A stretch of 50,758 nt of DNA from Streptomyces sp. MBT53 (lineage in GTDB: Bacteria > Actinomycetota > Actinomycetes > Streptomycetales > Streptomycetaceae): the NCBI RefSeq assembly GCF_016654115.1, contig NZ_JAEQAZ010000065.1, positions 22,124 through 72,881 of the forward strand, written 5' to 3'. Shown here piece by piece: positions 17,437 to 25,972 of this stretch (its first letter is position 1; every line of letters starts with the position of its first letter). Under the pieces are notes generated by a model. It was not told the origin of the DNA and did no database searches. It saw only the letters and a list, made by a program, of their open reading frames with translations. Made by a program: the position numbers and the translations under genes.

Positions 17437-17447
17437 CCTTCGAAAGG
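17437..17447. promoter_or_regulatory. Second candidate BxlR site, overlapping the bxlR ribosome binding site
   Basis: CCTTCGAAAGG is a near-perfect 11-bp dyad around TTCGAA, ending seven bases before the bxlR ATG and including its AAAGGA ribosome binding site. It suits autoregulation. Confidence 0.45.
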
Positions 17448-17453
17448 ATCAGC

Positions 17454-18488
17454 ATGGCGAAGAGAGCCGTCGAGCGGACGACCCTGACCGGCATCGCCGA
17501 GGCAGCCGGCGTCTCGGTCGCCACCGTGTCGAAGGTGGTCAACGGCCGCAGTGACGTCTCGCCCGAAACCCGGGCCCGCATCGAGCAGCTGCTGGTCGAA
17601 CGCGACTACGTGGCCCGTGGCCCGGGCGGCGCGCAGTCGCCGGTACGGACCATCGATCTGACCTTCGACCAGCTGGTCAACCCCAACAACCTGGTGATCA
17701 CCCAGGGTGTGACGCAGGCCGCGGCCGAGGCCGGCGTCGACGTCGTCATCGGCACGGCGCCCGACGACCCCCTGGGCGCCGCCTGGGCCCGGAAGGTCAC
17801 GAACGCGGGGCGGGAGGGGGTCATCCTGGTGACGTCCGAGCTGACCGCCCGCCAGCGTGCGCAGTTCGCGCAGCACGGCATCCCGCTGGTGCTGATCGAC
17901 CCGATGAACGTGCCCGACGACACCGTGCCCAGCATCGGCGCGACGAACTTCAGCGGCGGCATGGCCGCGACCGAACACCTGCTGAAACTCGGCCACCGCC
18001 GGATCGCGATGATCGAGGGACGGCATGACGCCGTGTGCAACACCGCCCGCCTGCACGGCTACCAGGCCGCGCTCAGCGGTGCCGGCCTCACCCCCGATCC
18101 CCTCCTCATCAAGCGGGGAGCCTTCCGGTTCGAACCCGCCTACCAGGCCGCCCAGGAACTCTTCGCCCTCGACGAGCCGCCCACAGCCGTCTTCGCCGGC
18201 AATGATCTGGAGGCGTTCGGTGTCATCGAGGCCGCCCGGATCCAGGGACTGCGCGTGCCGGAGGACGTCAGCGTCGTCGGCTTCGACGACACTGCCGCCG
18301 CCAGCACCTCGGCCCCGCCCCTGACCACCGTCCGGCAGCCCTTCGCCGAGATCGGCCGCGCCGCACTGCGCACCCTGCTCCGGCTCACCGCGGGCGAACC
18401 CCTCGACAGCCACCGGGTGGAACTGGCCACCCAGCTCGTCGTCCGGTCCTCCACGGCACCACCGCCCGCCCCTTCCCCTTCTTCCTGA
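17454..18488 (+). CDS. bxlR: LacI-family repressor (BxlR-like)
   Basis: This 344-residue regulator has a LacI helix-turn-helix at the N-terminus (LTGIAEAAGVSVATVSKVV, NGRSDVSPETRARI) and a sugar-binding core (IGATNFSGGMAATEHLLKLG; AVFAGNDLEAFGVIEAA; VSVVGFDDTAAASTS). It lies between the importer operon and the GH3 gene and probably represses both until xylobiose or a similar ligand binds. AAAGGA precedes the ATG. The Pro/Ser-rich tail (about the last 12 residues) looks disordered. Confidence 0.8.
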   Translation: MAKRAVERTTLTGIAEAAGVSVATVSKVVNGRSDVSPETRARIEQLLVERDYVARGPGGAQSPVRTIDLTFDQLVNPNNLVITQGVTQAAAEAGVDVVIGTAPDDPLGAAWARKVTNAGREGVILVTSELTARQRAQFAQHGIPLVLIDPMNVPDDTVPSIGATNFSGGMAATEHLLKLGHRRIAMIEGRHDAVCNTARLHGYQAALSGAGLTPDPLLIKRGAFRFEPAYQAAQELFALDEPPTAVFAGNDLEAFGVIEAARIQGLRVPEDVSVVGFDDTAAASTSAPPLTTVRQPFAEIGRAALRTLLRLTAGEPLDSHRVELATQLVVRSSTAPPPAPSPSS

Positions 18489-18530
18489 ATCACCCGCGCC
18501 GTCCTGCGCCACCACCCCGAGGAATGCACC

Positions 18531-20837
18531 ATGACCACACCTTGGGCCGATCCGGCCTGCCCCCGTACCGACAGGGTCGAGGCCCTGCTCACGGAGATGA
18601 CCCTGGAGGAGAAGCTGGCCCAGCTCGGCAGCGCCTGGCCCGGGGTCGAGCGCGTCAGCGGCAACGTGGCCCCGATGCAGGACGTCTTCGCCCGCCACAC
18701 CGACTTCGCACAGGCCAGCAAGGACGGCCTGGGCCACATCACCCGCCCGTTCGGCACCAAGCCGGTCGATCCCGCCCAAGGGGCCCGTGAACTCGCCGCC
18801 CTCCAGCGCGAGTTGATGGAGAGCACACGGCTCGGCATCCCCGCCATCGCCCACGAGGAGTGCCTGACCGGCTTCACCGCCTACCACGCGAGCGTCTTCC
18901 CCACCCCCCTCGCCTGGGCCGCCGCCTTCGACCCCGACCTCGTCGAACGCATGGCCCACGCCATCGGCACCAGCATGCGCCAGGTCGGCGTCCACCAGGG
19001 CCTCTCACCCGTCCTGGACGTCGTACGCGACTACCGCTGGGGCCGGGTCGAGGAGACTCTCGGCGAGGACCCGTACCTCGTCGCCACCAGCGGCGCCGCC
19101 TACGTACGCGGCCTGGAGAACGCCGGGATCATCGCCACGCTCAAGCACTTCGCCGGGTACTCGGCCTCCAGGGCCGCCCGCAACCACGCCCCCGTCTCCA
19201 TGGGACCCCGCGAGTTCACCGACGTCATCCTGCCGCCGTTCGAGACCGCGATACGCGAGGGCGGCGCCCGCTCGGTGATGAACTCCTACGCCGACGTCGA
19301 CGGCATGCCCGCCGGCGCCGACGCCGGGCTCCTGACCCGGCTCCTGCGCGAGGACTGGCAATTCGAGGGCACGGTCGTCTCCGACTACTGGTCCGTCGCG
19401 TTCCTGCGCACCATGCACCGCATCGCCGCCGACTACGGCGAGGCCGGCGCCCGCGCCCTCACGGCGGGCATCGACGTCGAACTGCCCGACACCCTCTGCT
19501 ACGGCGAACCCCTCGCCGAACTCGTCCGCGCCGGAACCGTCTCCGAAGACCTCGTCGACCGGGCCGTGCGCCGCGTCCTGCACCAGAAGGTCGACCTCGG
19601 GCTGCTCGACGCCGGCTTCACCCCGGAGGGCGACATCGAGGGACCGATCGACCTCGACCCGCCCGCGCACCGCGCCATCGCCCGCGACCTCGCCGAGCAG
19701 AGCATCGTCCTGCTCGACAACCGGGAGAGCCTCCTCCCCCTCACCGCGGACACGGCGTCCATCGCCCTGGTCGGCCCCTGTGCCAACGACGCCAACGCGT
19801 TCTTCGGCTGCTACTCCTTCCCCAACCACGTCCTGCCCCACCACCCCGGCCACGACAAGGGCATCAAGGCGCTCTCCCTGCTCGACGCCCTGGCCACGGA
19901 ACTCCCCCGCGCCCTGATCACCTACGAACAGGGCTGCCCCGTCAAGGACATCGACCGCGACGGCTTCGACGCGGCGGTGGAAGCAGCCCGGCAGGCGCAG
20001 GTGTGCGTCGCCGTCGTCGGTGACCGTGCCGGCCTCTTCGGCCTCGGTACCTCCGGCGAGGGATGCGACGCCGAGGACCTCGCGCTGCCGGGGGTCCAGG
20101 GCGAACTGGTCGAGGCCCTGCTCGCCACCGGCACCCCGGTCGTGCTCCTCGTCGTCTCCGGCCGCCCGTACGCGCTCGGCGCCTACACCGACCGTGCGGC
20201 CGCCGTCGTCCAGGCCTTCTTCCCCGGCGAGGAGGGCGGCGCCGCCCTGGCCGGCGTGCTCTCCGGGCGGACCACCCCGTCGGGCAGACTGCCCGTCCAG
20301 ATCCCGCGCACCCCGGGCGGCCAGCCCGGCACCTACCTGCACGCCCCGCTCGGCGGCAACACCGAGGGCGTCAGCAACCTCGACCCCACCCCGGCCTACC
20401 CCTTCGGACACGGACTGTCGTACACGACGTTCGCCTACGACGGGTTCGAGCTGAGCGCCCAGGAGATCCGCACCGACGGCGAGGCCGAGATCAGCTGCCT
20501 GGTCCGCAACACGGGCGAGGTCCCCGGCTCCGAGGTGGTCCAGCTCTACACCGCCGACCCCGTCGCCCAGCTCCCGCGCCCGCTGACCCAGCTGACCGGC
20601 TTCGCGCGCGTCCGGCTGGCCCCCGGCGAACAACGCAGGGTCACCTTCCGCCTGCACACCGACCGCCTCGCGTACACCGGCCCCGACCTCAGGCGCATCG
20701 TCGAACCCGGCGAGATCTCCGTGATGATCGGAGCCTCCAGTATCGACATCCGCCTCACCGGCACCATCCACCTGACCGGACCGGTCCGCGAGGCCGGCCA
20801 CGACCGGGTGCTGAACACACCGGCCGATGTCCACTGA
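18531..20837 (+). CDS. bxlA: GH3 beta-xylosidase/beta-glucosidase (BxlA-like), intracellular
   Basis: This 768-residue glycoside hydrolase family 3 enzyme lacks a signal peptide, so it acts in the cytoplasm on imported oligosaccharides. The N-terminal barrel has the substrate-binding KHFAGY and the nucleophile Asp at about residue 285 in GTVVSDYWSVAF. The second alpha/beta domain carries VGDRAGLFGLGTSGEGCD, and a fibronectin III-like domain closes the protein (GEVPGSEVVQLYTAD). Its position behind the LacI repressor and opposite a CUT1 importer fits beta-xylosidase BxlA. Beta-glucosidase activity cannot be ruled out from sequence. The ribosome binding site is GAGGAA. Confidence 0.85.
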   Translation: MTTPWADPACPRTDRVEALLTEMTLEEKLAQLGSAWPGVERVSGNVAPMQDVFARHTDFAQASKDGLGHITRPFGTKPVDPAQGARELAALQRELMESTRLGIPAIAHEECLTGFTAYHASVFPTPLAWAAAFDPDLVERMAHAIGTSMRQVGVHQGLSPVLDVVRDYRWGRVEETLGEDPYLVATSGAAYVRGLENAGIIATLKHFAGYSASRAARNHAPVSMGPREFTDVILPPFETAIREGGARSVMNSYADVDGMPAGADAGLLTRLLREDWQFEGTVVSDYWSVAFLRTMHRIAADYGEAGARALTAGIDVELPDTLCYGEPLAELVRAGTVSEDLVDRAVRRVLHQKVDLGLLDAGFTPEGDIEGPIDLDPPAHRAIARDLAEQSIVLLDNRESLLPLTADTASIALVGPCANDANAFFGCYSFPNHVLPHHPGHDKGIKALSLLDALATELPRALITYEQGCPVKDIDRDGFDAAVEAARQAQVCVAVVGDRAGLFGLGTSGEGCDAEDLALPGVQGELVEALLATGTPVVLLVVSGRPYALGAYTDRAAAVVQAFFPGEEGGAALAGVLSGRTTPSGRLPVQIPRTPGGQPGTYLHAPLGGNTEGVSNLDPTPAYPFGHGLSYTTFAYDGFELSAQEIRTDGEAEISCLVRNTGEVPGSEVVQLYTADPVAQLPRPLTQLTGFARVRLAPGEQRRVTFRLHTDRLAYTGPDLRRIVEPGEISVMIGASSIDIRLTGTIHLTGPVREAGHDRVLNTPADVH

Positions 20838-21264
20838 GCGCGGCGGCCCCGGCAACGGTGACTTCCGTTCTCGGCCGCAGGCGTCCGCAAGGAGGGCACC
20901 TGTTCCCGCAGCCAGGACCGCGACCACCGTGTACTGCGCTCGCGCCCGGTTCTGACGGCCGGCGCGGTACGGCTGGTGTCCGAGCGTGAGGGCACCGCGT
21001 TCTTCGTCACCGATCCACGTGCGCGGGCTGGTGGTGTACCTGCAGTCGGACGACCGGGACACACTTCTGGTGGCGGCAGCCGCCGATCTCGCGGCCCGCC
21101 AGGGCGGACGGGCGGCGGCCTGCGAACCGGGAGGAAGTGTTGAACGACGCCATGGATCGCTCCGCCGGAAGGGGAGGCGTTCATCGGGACTCTTCGTCCG
21201 GGCCCGTCCATTGTCCCCGGCGCAGTGGGTGCACGACGGTCTGCGGCCATTCACCACCAGAGGG
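20838..21264. other. Intergenic region, possibly decayed coding DNA
   Basis: Between the GH3 gene and the LLM oxidoreductase promoter there is about 430 bases with coding-like GC bias but no full gene. One plus-strand fragment reads RGLVVYLQSDDRDTLLVAA and stops making sense on both sides. I cannot name its family. Confidence 0.3.
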
Positions 21265-21311
21265 TTGCCCGCGGCCATACCGGCACTTACGTTTGAGCCC
21301 AAACAATTTTC
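21265..21311 (+). promoter_or_regulatory. Putative promoter and regulatory box of the LLM oxidoreductase gene
   Basis: TTGCCC (21265-21270) and TACGTT (21288-21293) are 17 bases apart. At the expected start site lies CAAACAATTTTC (21300-21311), matching 11 of 12 bases at the start site of the LuxR regulator gene (28737-28748). GTTTG-AGCC-CAAAC (about 21291-21304) is also a perfect 5-bp dyad. Confidence 0.4.
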
Positions 21312-21340
21312 GTCAGACCGAAGGGCCGAGGCCGATTCCC

Positions 21341-22288
21341 ATGACCGCCACCCCCCGCATGCTGCTCGTCCTCAGCGAGAACTGGACACTCACCGGCGGC
21401 CGCGCCGACCTCCCCGCCACCGTCCGCTGGGCCCGCGAGGCGGAGGACGCCGGGTTCGACTCCGTCATGATCAGCGAGCACATCGTCCTCGGCCCCGACG
21501 CCGTCGCGGGCGGCATCATGGGCAACCCCCGCGACTGGGCGCTGCCGGGCAACCAGGACCCGTACACCCCCTGGCCCAACTCCCTGCTGATGCTCGCCTC
21601 CATCGCCGCCGTCACGCAGCGCCTGCGTCTCGCGGCCGCCGCCGTCCTCGCCCCGCTGCGCCACCCGCTGCTGCTCGCCCGCGAACTGGGCACCCTCGAC
21701 CTGCTCTCGCAGGGCCGGCTCATGGTCCAGCCCACCGTGAGCTGGAGCCGCGACGAGTACGCCGCCCTCGGCGTCCCCTTCGCCGAGCGTGGCAGGCTCC
21801 TCGACGAGCACCTCGCCATTTGGGCCAAGCTCTGGAACCCCGATTCGGGCCCGGTCAGCCACGAAAGCGACCACTACCCGTTCGAGGATGTCTACTTCGA
21901 GCCCAAGGCCCACCGCCCCGACGGGCCCCGCCTGTGGTTCGGCGGCGAGACCCTGCACGGCCCGGTGCTGCGCCGCCTCGTGCAGTACGGCCACGGCTTC
22001 CATCCCCTCGGACGGCCCACGGCGGCGGAACTGCAGACTCTCAAGGACGCCCTCGCCGCGGCCGGCCGCGACCTCGCCGACCTGGAGATGGTCGGCGGCA
22101 CCCGGCCTGTCTTCCTCGACGACCACTGCCCCGCCGACCTCGGACAGGCCCTGTCCTCCATCCCCGAGCAGATGGAGCAGGGCTTCGGCCTGTTCTGCGT
22201 CAAGCCCAACCAGTTCATCGACGACCCGGCCGGGGTCGGGGACTTCTGCCGCGACGTGATGCGGAGGGTGGAGCGGTTCGGCCAGTGA
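21341..22288 (+). CDS. LLM-class (luciferase-like, probably F420- or FMN-dependent) oxidoreductase
   Basis: This 315-residue bacterial-luciferase-fold protein has an N-terminal strand MLLVLSENWTL, WAREAEDAGFDSVMISEHI, the family TQRLRLAAAAVLAPLRHP and ELGTLDLLSQGRLMV. ATG 21341 follows a moderate GAGG. The substrate is unknown. It converges on an amidohydrolase and shares a start-site box with the LuxR regulator at the far end of the transporter locus. It may take part in oxidising a compound imported by that transporter. The longer frame from 21137 has no support. Confidence 0.82.
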   Translation: MTATPRMLLVLSENWTLTGGRADLPATVRWAREAEDAGFDSVMISEHIVLGPDAVAGGIMGNPRDWALPGNQDPYTPWPNSLLMLASIAAVTQRLRLAAAAVLAPLRHPLLLARELGTLDLLSQGRLMVQPTVSWSRDEYAALGVPFAERGRLLDEHLAIWAKLWNPDSGPVSHESDHYPFEDVYFEPKAHRPDGPRLWFGGETLHGPVLRRLVQYGHGFHPLGRPTAAELQTLKDALAAAGRDLADLEMVGGTRPVFLDDHCPADLGQALSSIPEQMEQGFGLFCVKPNQFIDDPAGVGDFCRDVMRRVERFGQ

Positions 22289-22295
22289 GTACACG

Positions 22296-22328
22296 ACGGG
22301 CCCGGTCCGCCGTGCGGACCGGGCCCGT
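22296..22328. terminator. Bidirectional terminator between convergent genes
   Basis: A perfect 15-bp stem (ACGGGCCCGGTCCGC with GCGGACCGGGCCCGT) and 3-nt loop lies exactly between the stops of the LLM oxidoreductase and the convergent amidohydrolase. Confidence 0.85.
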
Positions 22329-22337
22329 TCCACAGCG

Positions 22338-24047
22338 TCACCGGCGCTCGTGGACGACCTCGCCGTCGAAGACCGTCAGGTCCACCTCGATCGACGTGAT
22401 CTCATGCGGGTCGGCCGCCGCCGCCTGGACCAGGTCCCGGTCCAGGACCACCAGGTCGGCCACCTTGCCCGGCTCGATCGAGCCCTTCCAGTCCTCCGCG
22501 AAGTCCTGCCGGGCCGCGTTGATCGTGTACGCCCGCAGCGCGTCGGCCAGACCGACGCACTGCTCCGGACCGCTCTGCCGCCCGCTGGCCTTGGACTCCC
22601 GCAGCAGCATCCCCGCGACGCCCTGCCGCCAGTCCGGCTCCGTGATCGGGGCGTCGGAACTCGCACACACATTGACCCCCGCTTCGACCGCCGCCCGCAC
22701 CGGCCACTGGTACGCGGACCGGCGCTCCCCCACGATCCCGTCCATCAGATCCGAGATCGTCCACTTGATGCCGGGGTTCATGTTGATCCCGTAGCCCTGC
22801 TCCGCGAGCCTCTCCAGGCTTTTCGGGCTCACGAAGTCGCCATGGATGACGTAGTGCCGGGCGTCCGGGCGAGGGCTCCGCTCGTTCGCCGCGACGAAGG
22901 CGTCGACGACCGCGTCGATGGCCAGGTCTCCCGTCACATGCACGCCGAGCTGGTAGCCCGCGTCGTGCGCGATCCGGATCATCTCGCGCAGTTCGTCCGC
23001 CCTCAGCGCGGTCGTCGCCCCGTGTACGCACAACGAACCGTGTCCACCCCCGGGATACGGCTCGCTCATCCACGCCGTGCGGTTCGGCGGCACCCCGTCA
23101 CCGAAGATCTTGACCCCGATCACCCGGAGCCGCCGCTCGTCCGCAGACTCCACGGGCCGCAGGCCCTCCAGCCCCTCGCGTACGTCCGCGGCGGAGCCGC
23201 CCATCGCGGCCGGCAGCAGCAGCACGCTCACCCGAACCCGCAGTGCTCCTTCCGCGACCAGTTCCACGTACGCCGTGAGGTTGTGATCGCTCAGTCCCCC
23301 GAAGAGGGTGTCCCCGCCGGCCGCCCCCAGGCCCGGTTCCGTATAGCTCGTGATCCCGCGCGCGTGCAGCTCTCTGACCAGCGACCCGATGGCCTCCCTG
23401 CGCTGTGCGACCGTCGGCGACGGCAGCAGGCTCTGAACCAGCCGCTGCGCCGCCTCCCGCAGGATCCCGGTCGGCTCCCCCGCCTCGCCGGCGTCGATCA
23501 CCGCACCCGCCGGCGCCTGCGTCGTCCGGTCGATTCCGGCCGCGCGCAGCGCCGCACTGTTGGCCCACACCATGTGCGACGAGAAGTCCGTCAGACACAC
23601 CGGATTCCCCGGCGCCGCCTCATCCAGGTCCCACCGGTTCGGCAACCGCCCCGGCTCCGCCAGGCACTCCGCCAGATATCCCGGGTCCCATCCGAGCCCG
23701 ACAATCCACTCCCCCGGCGCCGCTCCCCGGGCTGCCTTCCGCACCGCCTCGGCGATGTCGGCGATCGACCCCACCGCCGGGTGGCTCACGTCGATCGCGA
23801 ACGGCGGCTTCGTCATCGCGTACGCCGCGCCATGCAGATGCGAGTCGTTGATCCCCGGCAGCACGGTACGCCCCGCCAGATCCACGACCCGCGTTTCAGG
23901 ACCCGCCAGGGCAGCGATCTCGGCTGCCGTGCCGACCGCGGTGATCACCTGGCCCCGGACGGCCACGGCCTCGGCGATCGTGAAGTCCGCGTCGACGGTG
24001 AGCACTTGGCCGCCGGTCAGGATGAGGGTGGGGGCGGAGGAGGTCAT
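22338..24047 (-). CDS. YtcJ-like metal-dependent amidohydrolase
   Basis: This 569-residue amidohydrolase_3 (YtcJ type) enzyme has LPGINDSHLH for the N-terminal metal His pair, VGVKIFGDG-type sequence (VIGVKIFGDGVPPNRT), and the later HVTGDLAIDAV and HYVIHGDF histidine motifs. SSDAPITEPDW carries the final metal-binding Asp, and DLVVLDRDL ends the domain. Such enzymes hydrolyse C-N bonds of amides or formamides. There is no signal peptide. ATG 24047 follows GAAAGGG; an open frame continues upstream to 24386 but is not coding-like. It sits beside a ribose-type importer and an oxidoreductase, suggesting a small catabolic set for an unidentified nitrogenous compound. Confidence 0.88.
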   Translation of the reverse strand: MTSSAPTLILTGGQVLTVDADFTIAEAVAVRGQVITAVGTAAEIAALAGPETRVVDLAGRTVLPGINDSHLHGAAYAMTKPPFAIDVSHPAVGSIADIAEAVRKAARGAAPGEWIVGLGWDPGYLAECLAEPGRLPNRWDLDEAAPGNPVCLTDFSSHMVWANSAALRAAGIDRTTQAPAGAVIDAGEAGEPTGILREAAQRLVQSLLPSPTVAQRREAIGSLVRELHARGITSYTEPGLGAAGGDTLFGGLSDHNLTAYVELVAEGALRVRVSVLLLPAAMGGSAADVREGLEGLRPVESADERRLRVIGVKIFGDGVPPNRTAWMSEPYPGGGHGSLCVHGATTALRADELREMIRIAHDAGYQLGVHVTGDLAIDAVVDAFVAANERSPRPDARHYVIHGDFVSPKSLERLAEQGYGINMNPGIKWTISDLMDGIVGERRSAYQWPVRAAVEAGVNVCASSDAPITEPDWRQGVAGMLLRESKASGRQSGPEQCVGLADALRAYTINAARQDFAEDWKGSIEPGKVADLVVLDRDLVQAAAADPHEITSIEVDLTVFDGEVVHERR

Positions 24048-24095
24048 GGGCGACCCTTTCTGTGCGGTGCGGTTTGCCATGGCTGACGGTTCCGT

Positions 24096-24278
24096 CCTCA
24101 CACGCCGGACGGGCTGGTTTGGCGTGGGGTCGGTGCCACCACCGGGGATCTCTCCTCGGCGCCGGCGACTCCGGTCGGCCGTATCCGTGCCCGGATCCCT
24201 GCTCGTCGCGCTGCGGGAGAACCACGGTGTGCCCTTCCCGGCCGGAGACGTCCGCTTCAGCCCGTCCGGCGTTCGAGG
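24096..24278. repeat. Inverted repeat of a dispersed Streptomyces-type element
   Basis: CCTCACACGCCGGACGGGCT (24096-24115) and the inverse of AGCCCGTCCGGCGTTCGAGG (24259-24278) agree at 18 of 20 positions, flanking about 140 bases. I recall similar CGTCCGGCGTTTGAGGAC sequences between genes in many Streptomyces genomes. The enclosed and following DNA to about 24382 has no gene. Confidence 0.6.
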
Positions 24279-24382
24279 ACACGCCCGAAGGACGTCCGCG
24301 GGCCCGGGGCGAAGCCCTCGGCGGGTCCGGGCGGAACCCGTTTTCGGGAAGGGGCGGGGTGGGGGAAACCCCCTCGCCACGG

Positions 24383-25378
24383 TCACGCCCGGCGCAATCG
24401 GGGACCGAAGAACGCGAGGGCCGCCCCCACGACAAGAGCCGAGCCCTGCGCGATCTGCTGCCAGAACGTGGGGACGCTGAGCAGCGTGAGCCCGTTCTGG
24501 AGGCAGCCGAGGAAGAGCACGCCGAGCAGGACGCCGAAGATCGTCCCGGAGCCGCCGCTGAGGGCGACGCCGCCGAGGAGGACGGCGGTGAGGACGGCCA
24601 GTTCGAAGCCGCTGCCGGACGTACCGGAGGAGACGCTGTCGAGGGTGGACGCCTTGATCGCACCCGCGAGGGCCGCGGCGGCACCGGTGAGGAGGAAGAG
24701 AGCGAAGGGCGTACGGCGGATGCTGATCCCGGAGAGATACGCGGCCTCGCGGTTGACGCCGATGGCGAAGACGTGACGCCCGGCAGGGGCGAAGGCCAGG
24801 AAGGCGGCGCCGGAAAGCAGTACAAGGGCCGCGATGACCACGGGCGCGGCGATCCCGGCGAGCGTGGCACCGCCCAGCCAGGCGAATCCCGTGCCGAATC
24901 CGCTGAGCGGCAGCGGATAGAGCTGCTGGGCCAGGCCGCGTACGGCGGTGAGCATGCCGAGGGTGACGATGAAGGGCGAGAGGCCGAGGTAGCAGCAGAG
25001 GATGCCGTTGACGAAGCCGACCGCGGCCCCGGCTCCGAGCGCGCCGAGCACGGCGACGGCGAGGGACTGGTGGTGGGCGCCAGCCAGTTGCCCGGCGACC
25101 AGGCCGCCGAGGGCGAGGCTGGAGCCGACCGAGAGATCGAGGTAACCGCTGATGACCAGGAGGGCGAGCGGTACGGCGACGATGGCGATGGTGGCCGCGT
25201 CGGTGGCGATTCCGCGCAGGTTGGCCGCGTCCAGGAAGCTGCCGGTGGAGAACTGGAAGGCCAGTACCAGGGCGGCGAGCACGGGCAGCAGGGGGTTGCG
25301 CCGAATGACCGCCAGACCGGTCGATGCGAGGGCCCGCCCGGCGGGCCTGAGGGGTTCGGCAGCAGCGGCGGCGGTCAT
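24383..25378 (-). CDS. Ribose-type ABC transporter permease
   Basis: This 331-residue BPD_transp_2 permease shows LVISGYLDLSVGSSLALGGLVAG, LSPFIVTLGMLTAVRGL, YLSGISIRRTPFALFLLTG and LLGGVALSGGSGTIFG. ATG 25378 is preceded by AAGGAA. It should partner the double-domain ATPase and binding protein encoded to the right on the same strand, but an IS110 remnant now lies between. Whether it is still co-transcribed with them is doubtful. The coding frame itself looks intact. Confidence 0.87.
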   Translation of the reverse strand: MTAAAAAEPLRPAGRALASTGLAVIRRNPLLPVLAALVLAFQFSTGSFLDAANLRGIATDAATIAIVAVPLALLVISGYLDLSVGSSLALGGLVAGQLAGAHHQSLAVAVLGALGAGAAVGFVNGILCCYLGLSPFIVTLGMLTAVRGLAQQLYPLPLSGFGTGFAWLGGATLAGIAAPVVIAALVLLSGAAFLAFAPAGRHVFAIGVNREAAYLSGISIRRTPFALFLLTGAAAALAGAIKASTLDSVSSGTSGSGFELAVLTAVLLGGVALSGGSGTIFGVLLGVLFLGCLQNGLTLLSVPTFWQQIAQGSALVVGAALAFFGPRLRRA

Positions 25379-25597
25379 GATGGGTTCCTTAAGAATGTGA
25401 GGCGGTCCGGAAGGACCGGGTGTGGCTGATGATGTGCTGGTCCTTGATGGCTCCCGGAGAATGGCCGCCCGGTCCTTCGGGACGCTCCGACTGCTGATTG
25501 AGAACTGCGGGCATCGCTGGTCAAGGACCTGTCGGCGGAGTGTTCCTCGGGCCACGGAAGTGCTGGTCACGGTGGAACGGAGCGACGGCTTGAGCAC

Positions 25598-25966
25598 GTC
25601 TCACTCGCGGATATGGGTCGGCATAGACGCCGGCCAGGGGCATCACTGGGCGATCGCGGTTGACGCCGAGGGTGAGGCATTGCTCCCGACGAAGGTGATC
25701 AACGACGAATCTCAGATCCTGAGTTGATCGCCACGGCCCGGGAGAAGGCCGACGAGGTGCGGTGGGCGGTGGACATCTCCGGCCGGGCCTCCGCCCTTCT
25801 GCTGGCCCTGCTCACCGCGGGAGTACCACCTCAAGAAGCGCGCTGAAGGCGTGCTCCACACCCAGGCCCTGCTCGCGCTCGCCCGGCGCCGGGTCAACGC
25901 GTTGTGGGCGATGCCGCGTGACAAGAGGCTGTGCACCTCCGTCGAACCAGTCACGCAGACGGCTTG
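25598..25966 (+). mobile_element. Degraded IS110-family transposase remnant
   Basis: The frame carries the start of an IS110 transposase: RIWVGIDAGQGHHWAIAVD with the first catalytic Asp, then ending TKVINDESQIL. A single-base deletion near 25722 shifts the frame: ELIATAREKADEVRWAVDI continues one frame over. After LLALLTAG (about 25820) the middle of the gene is missing. The C-terminal end resumes as KKRAEGVLHTQALLALARRR with a stop at 25964-25966. At least two lesions make it inactive. It lies in the opposite direction to the host operon, splitting permease from ATPase. Confidence 0.8.
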
Positions 25967-25972
25967 ACACGG

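Noticed and set aside
19005..21302. 765-codon open frame antisense to the GH3 gene
   Set aside because: It mirrors GH3 third-position bias and has no recognisable domain or ribosome binding site.
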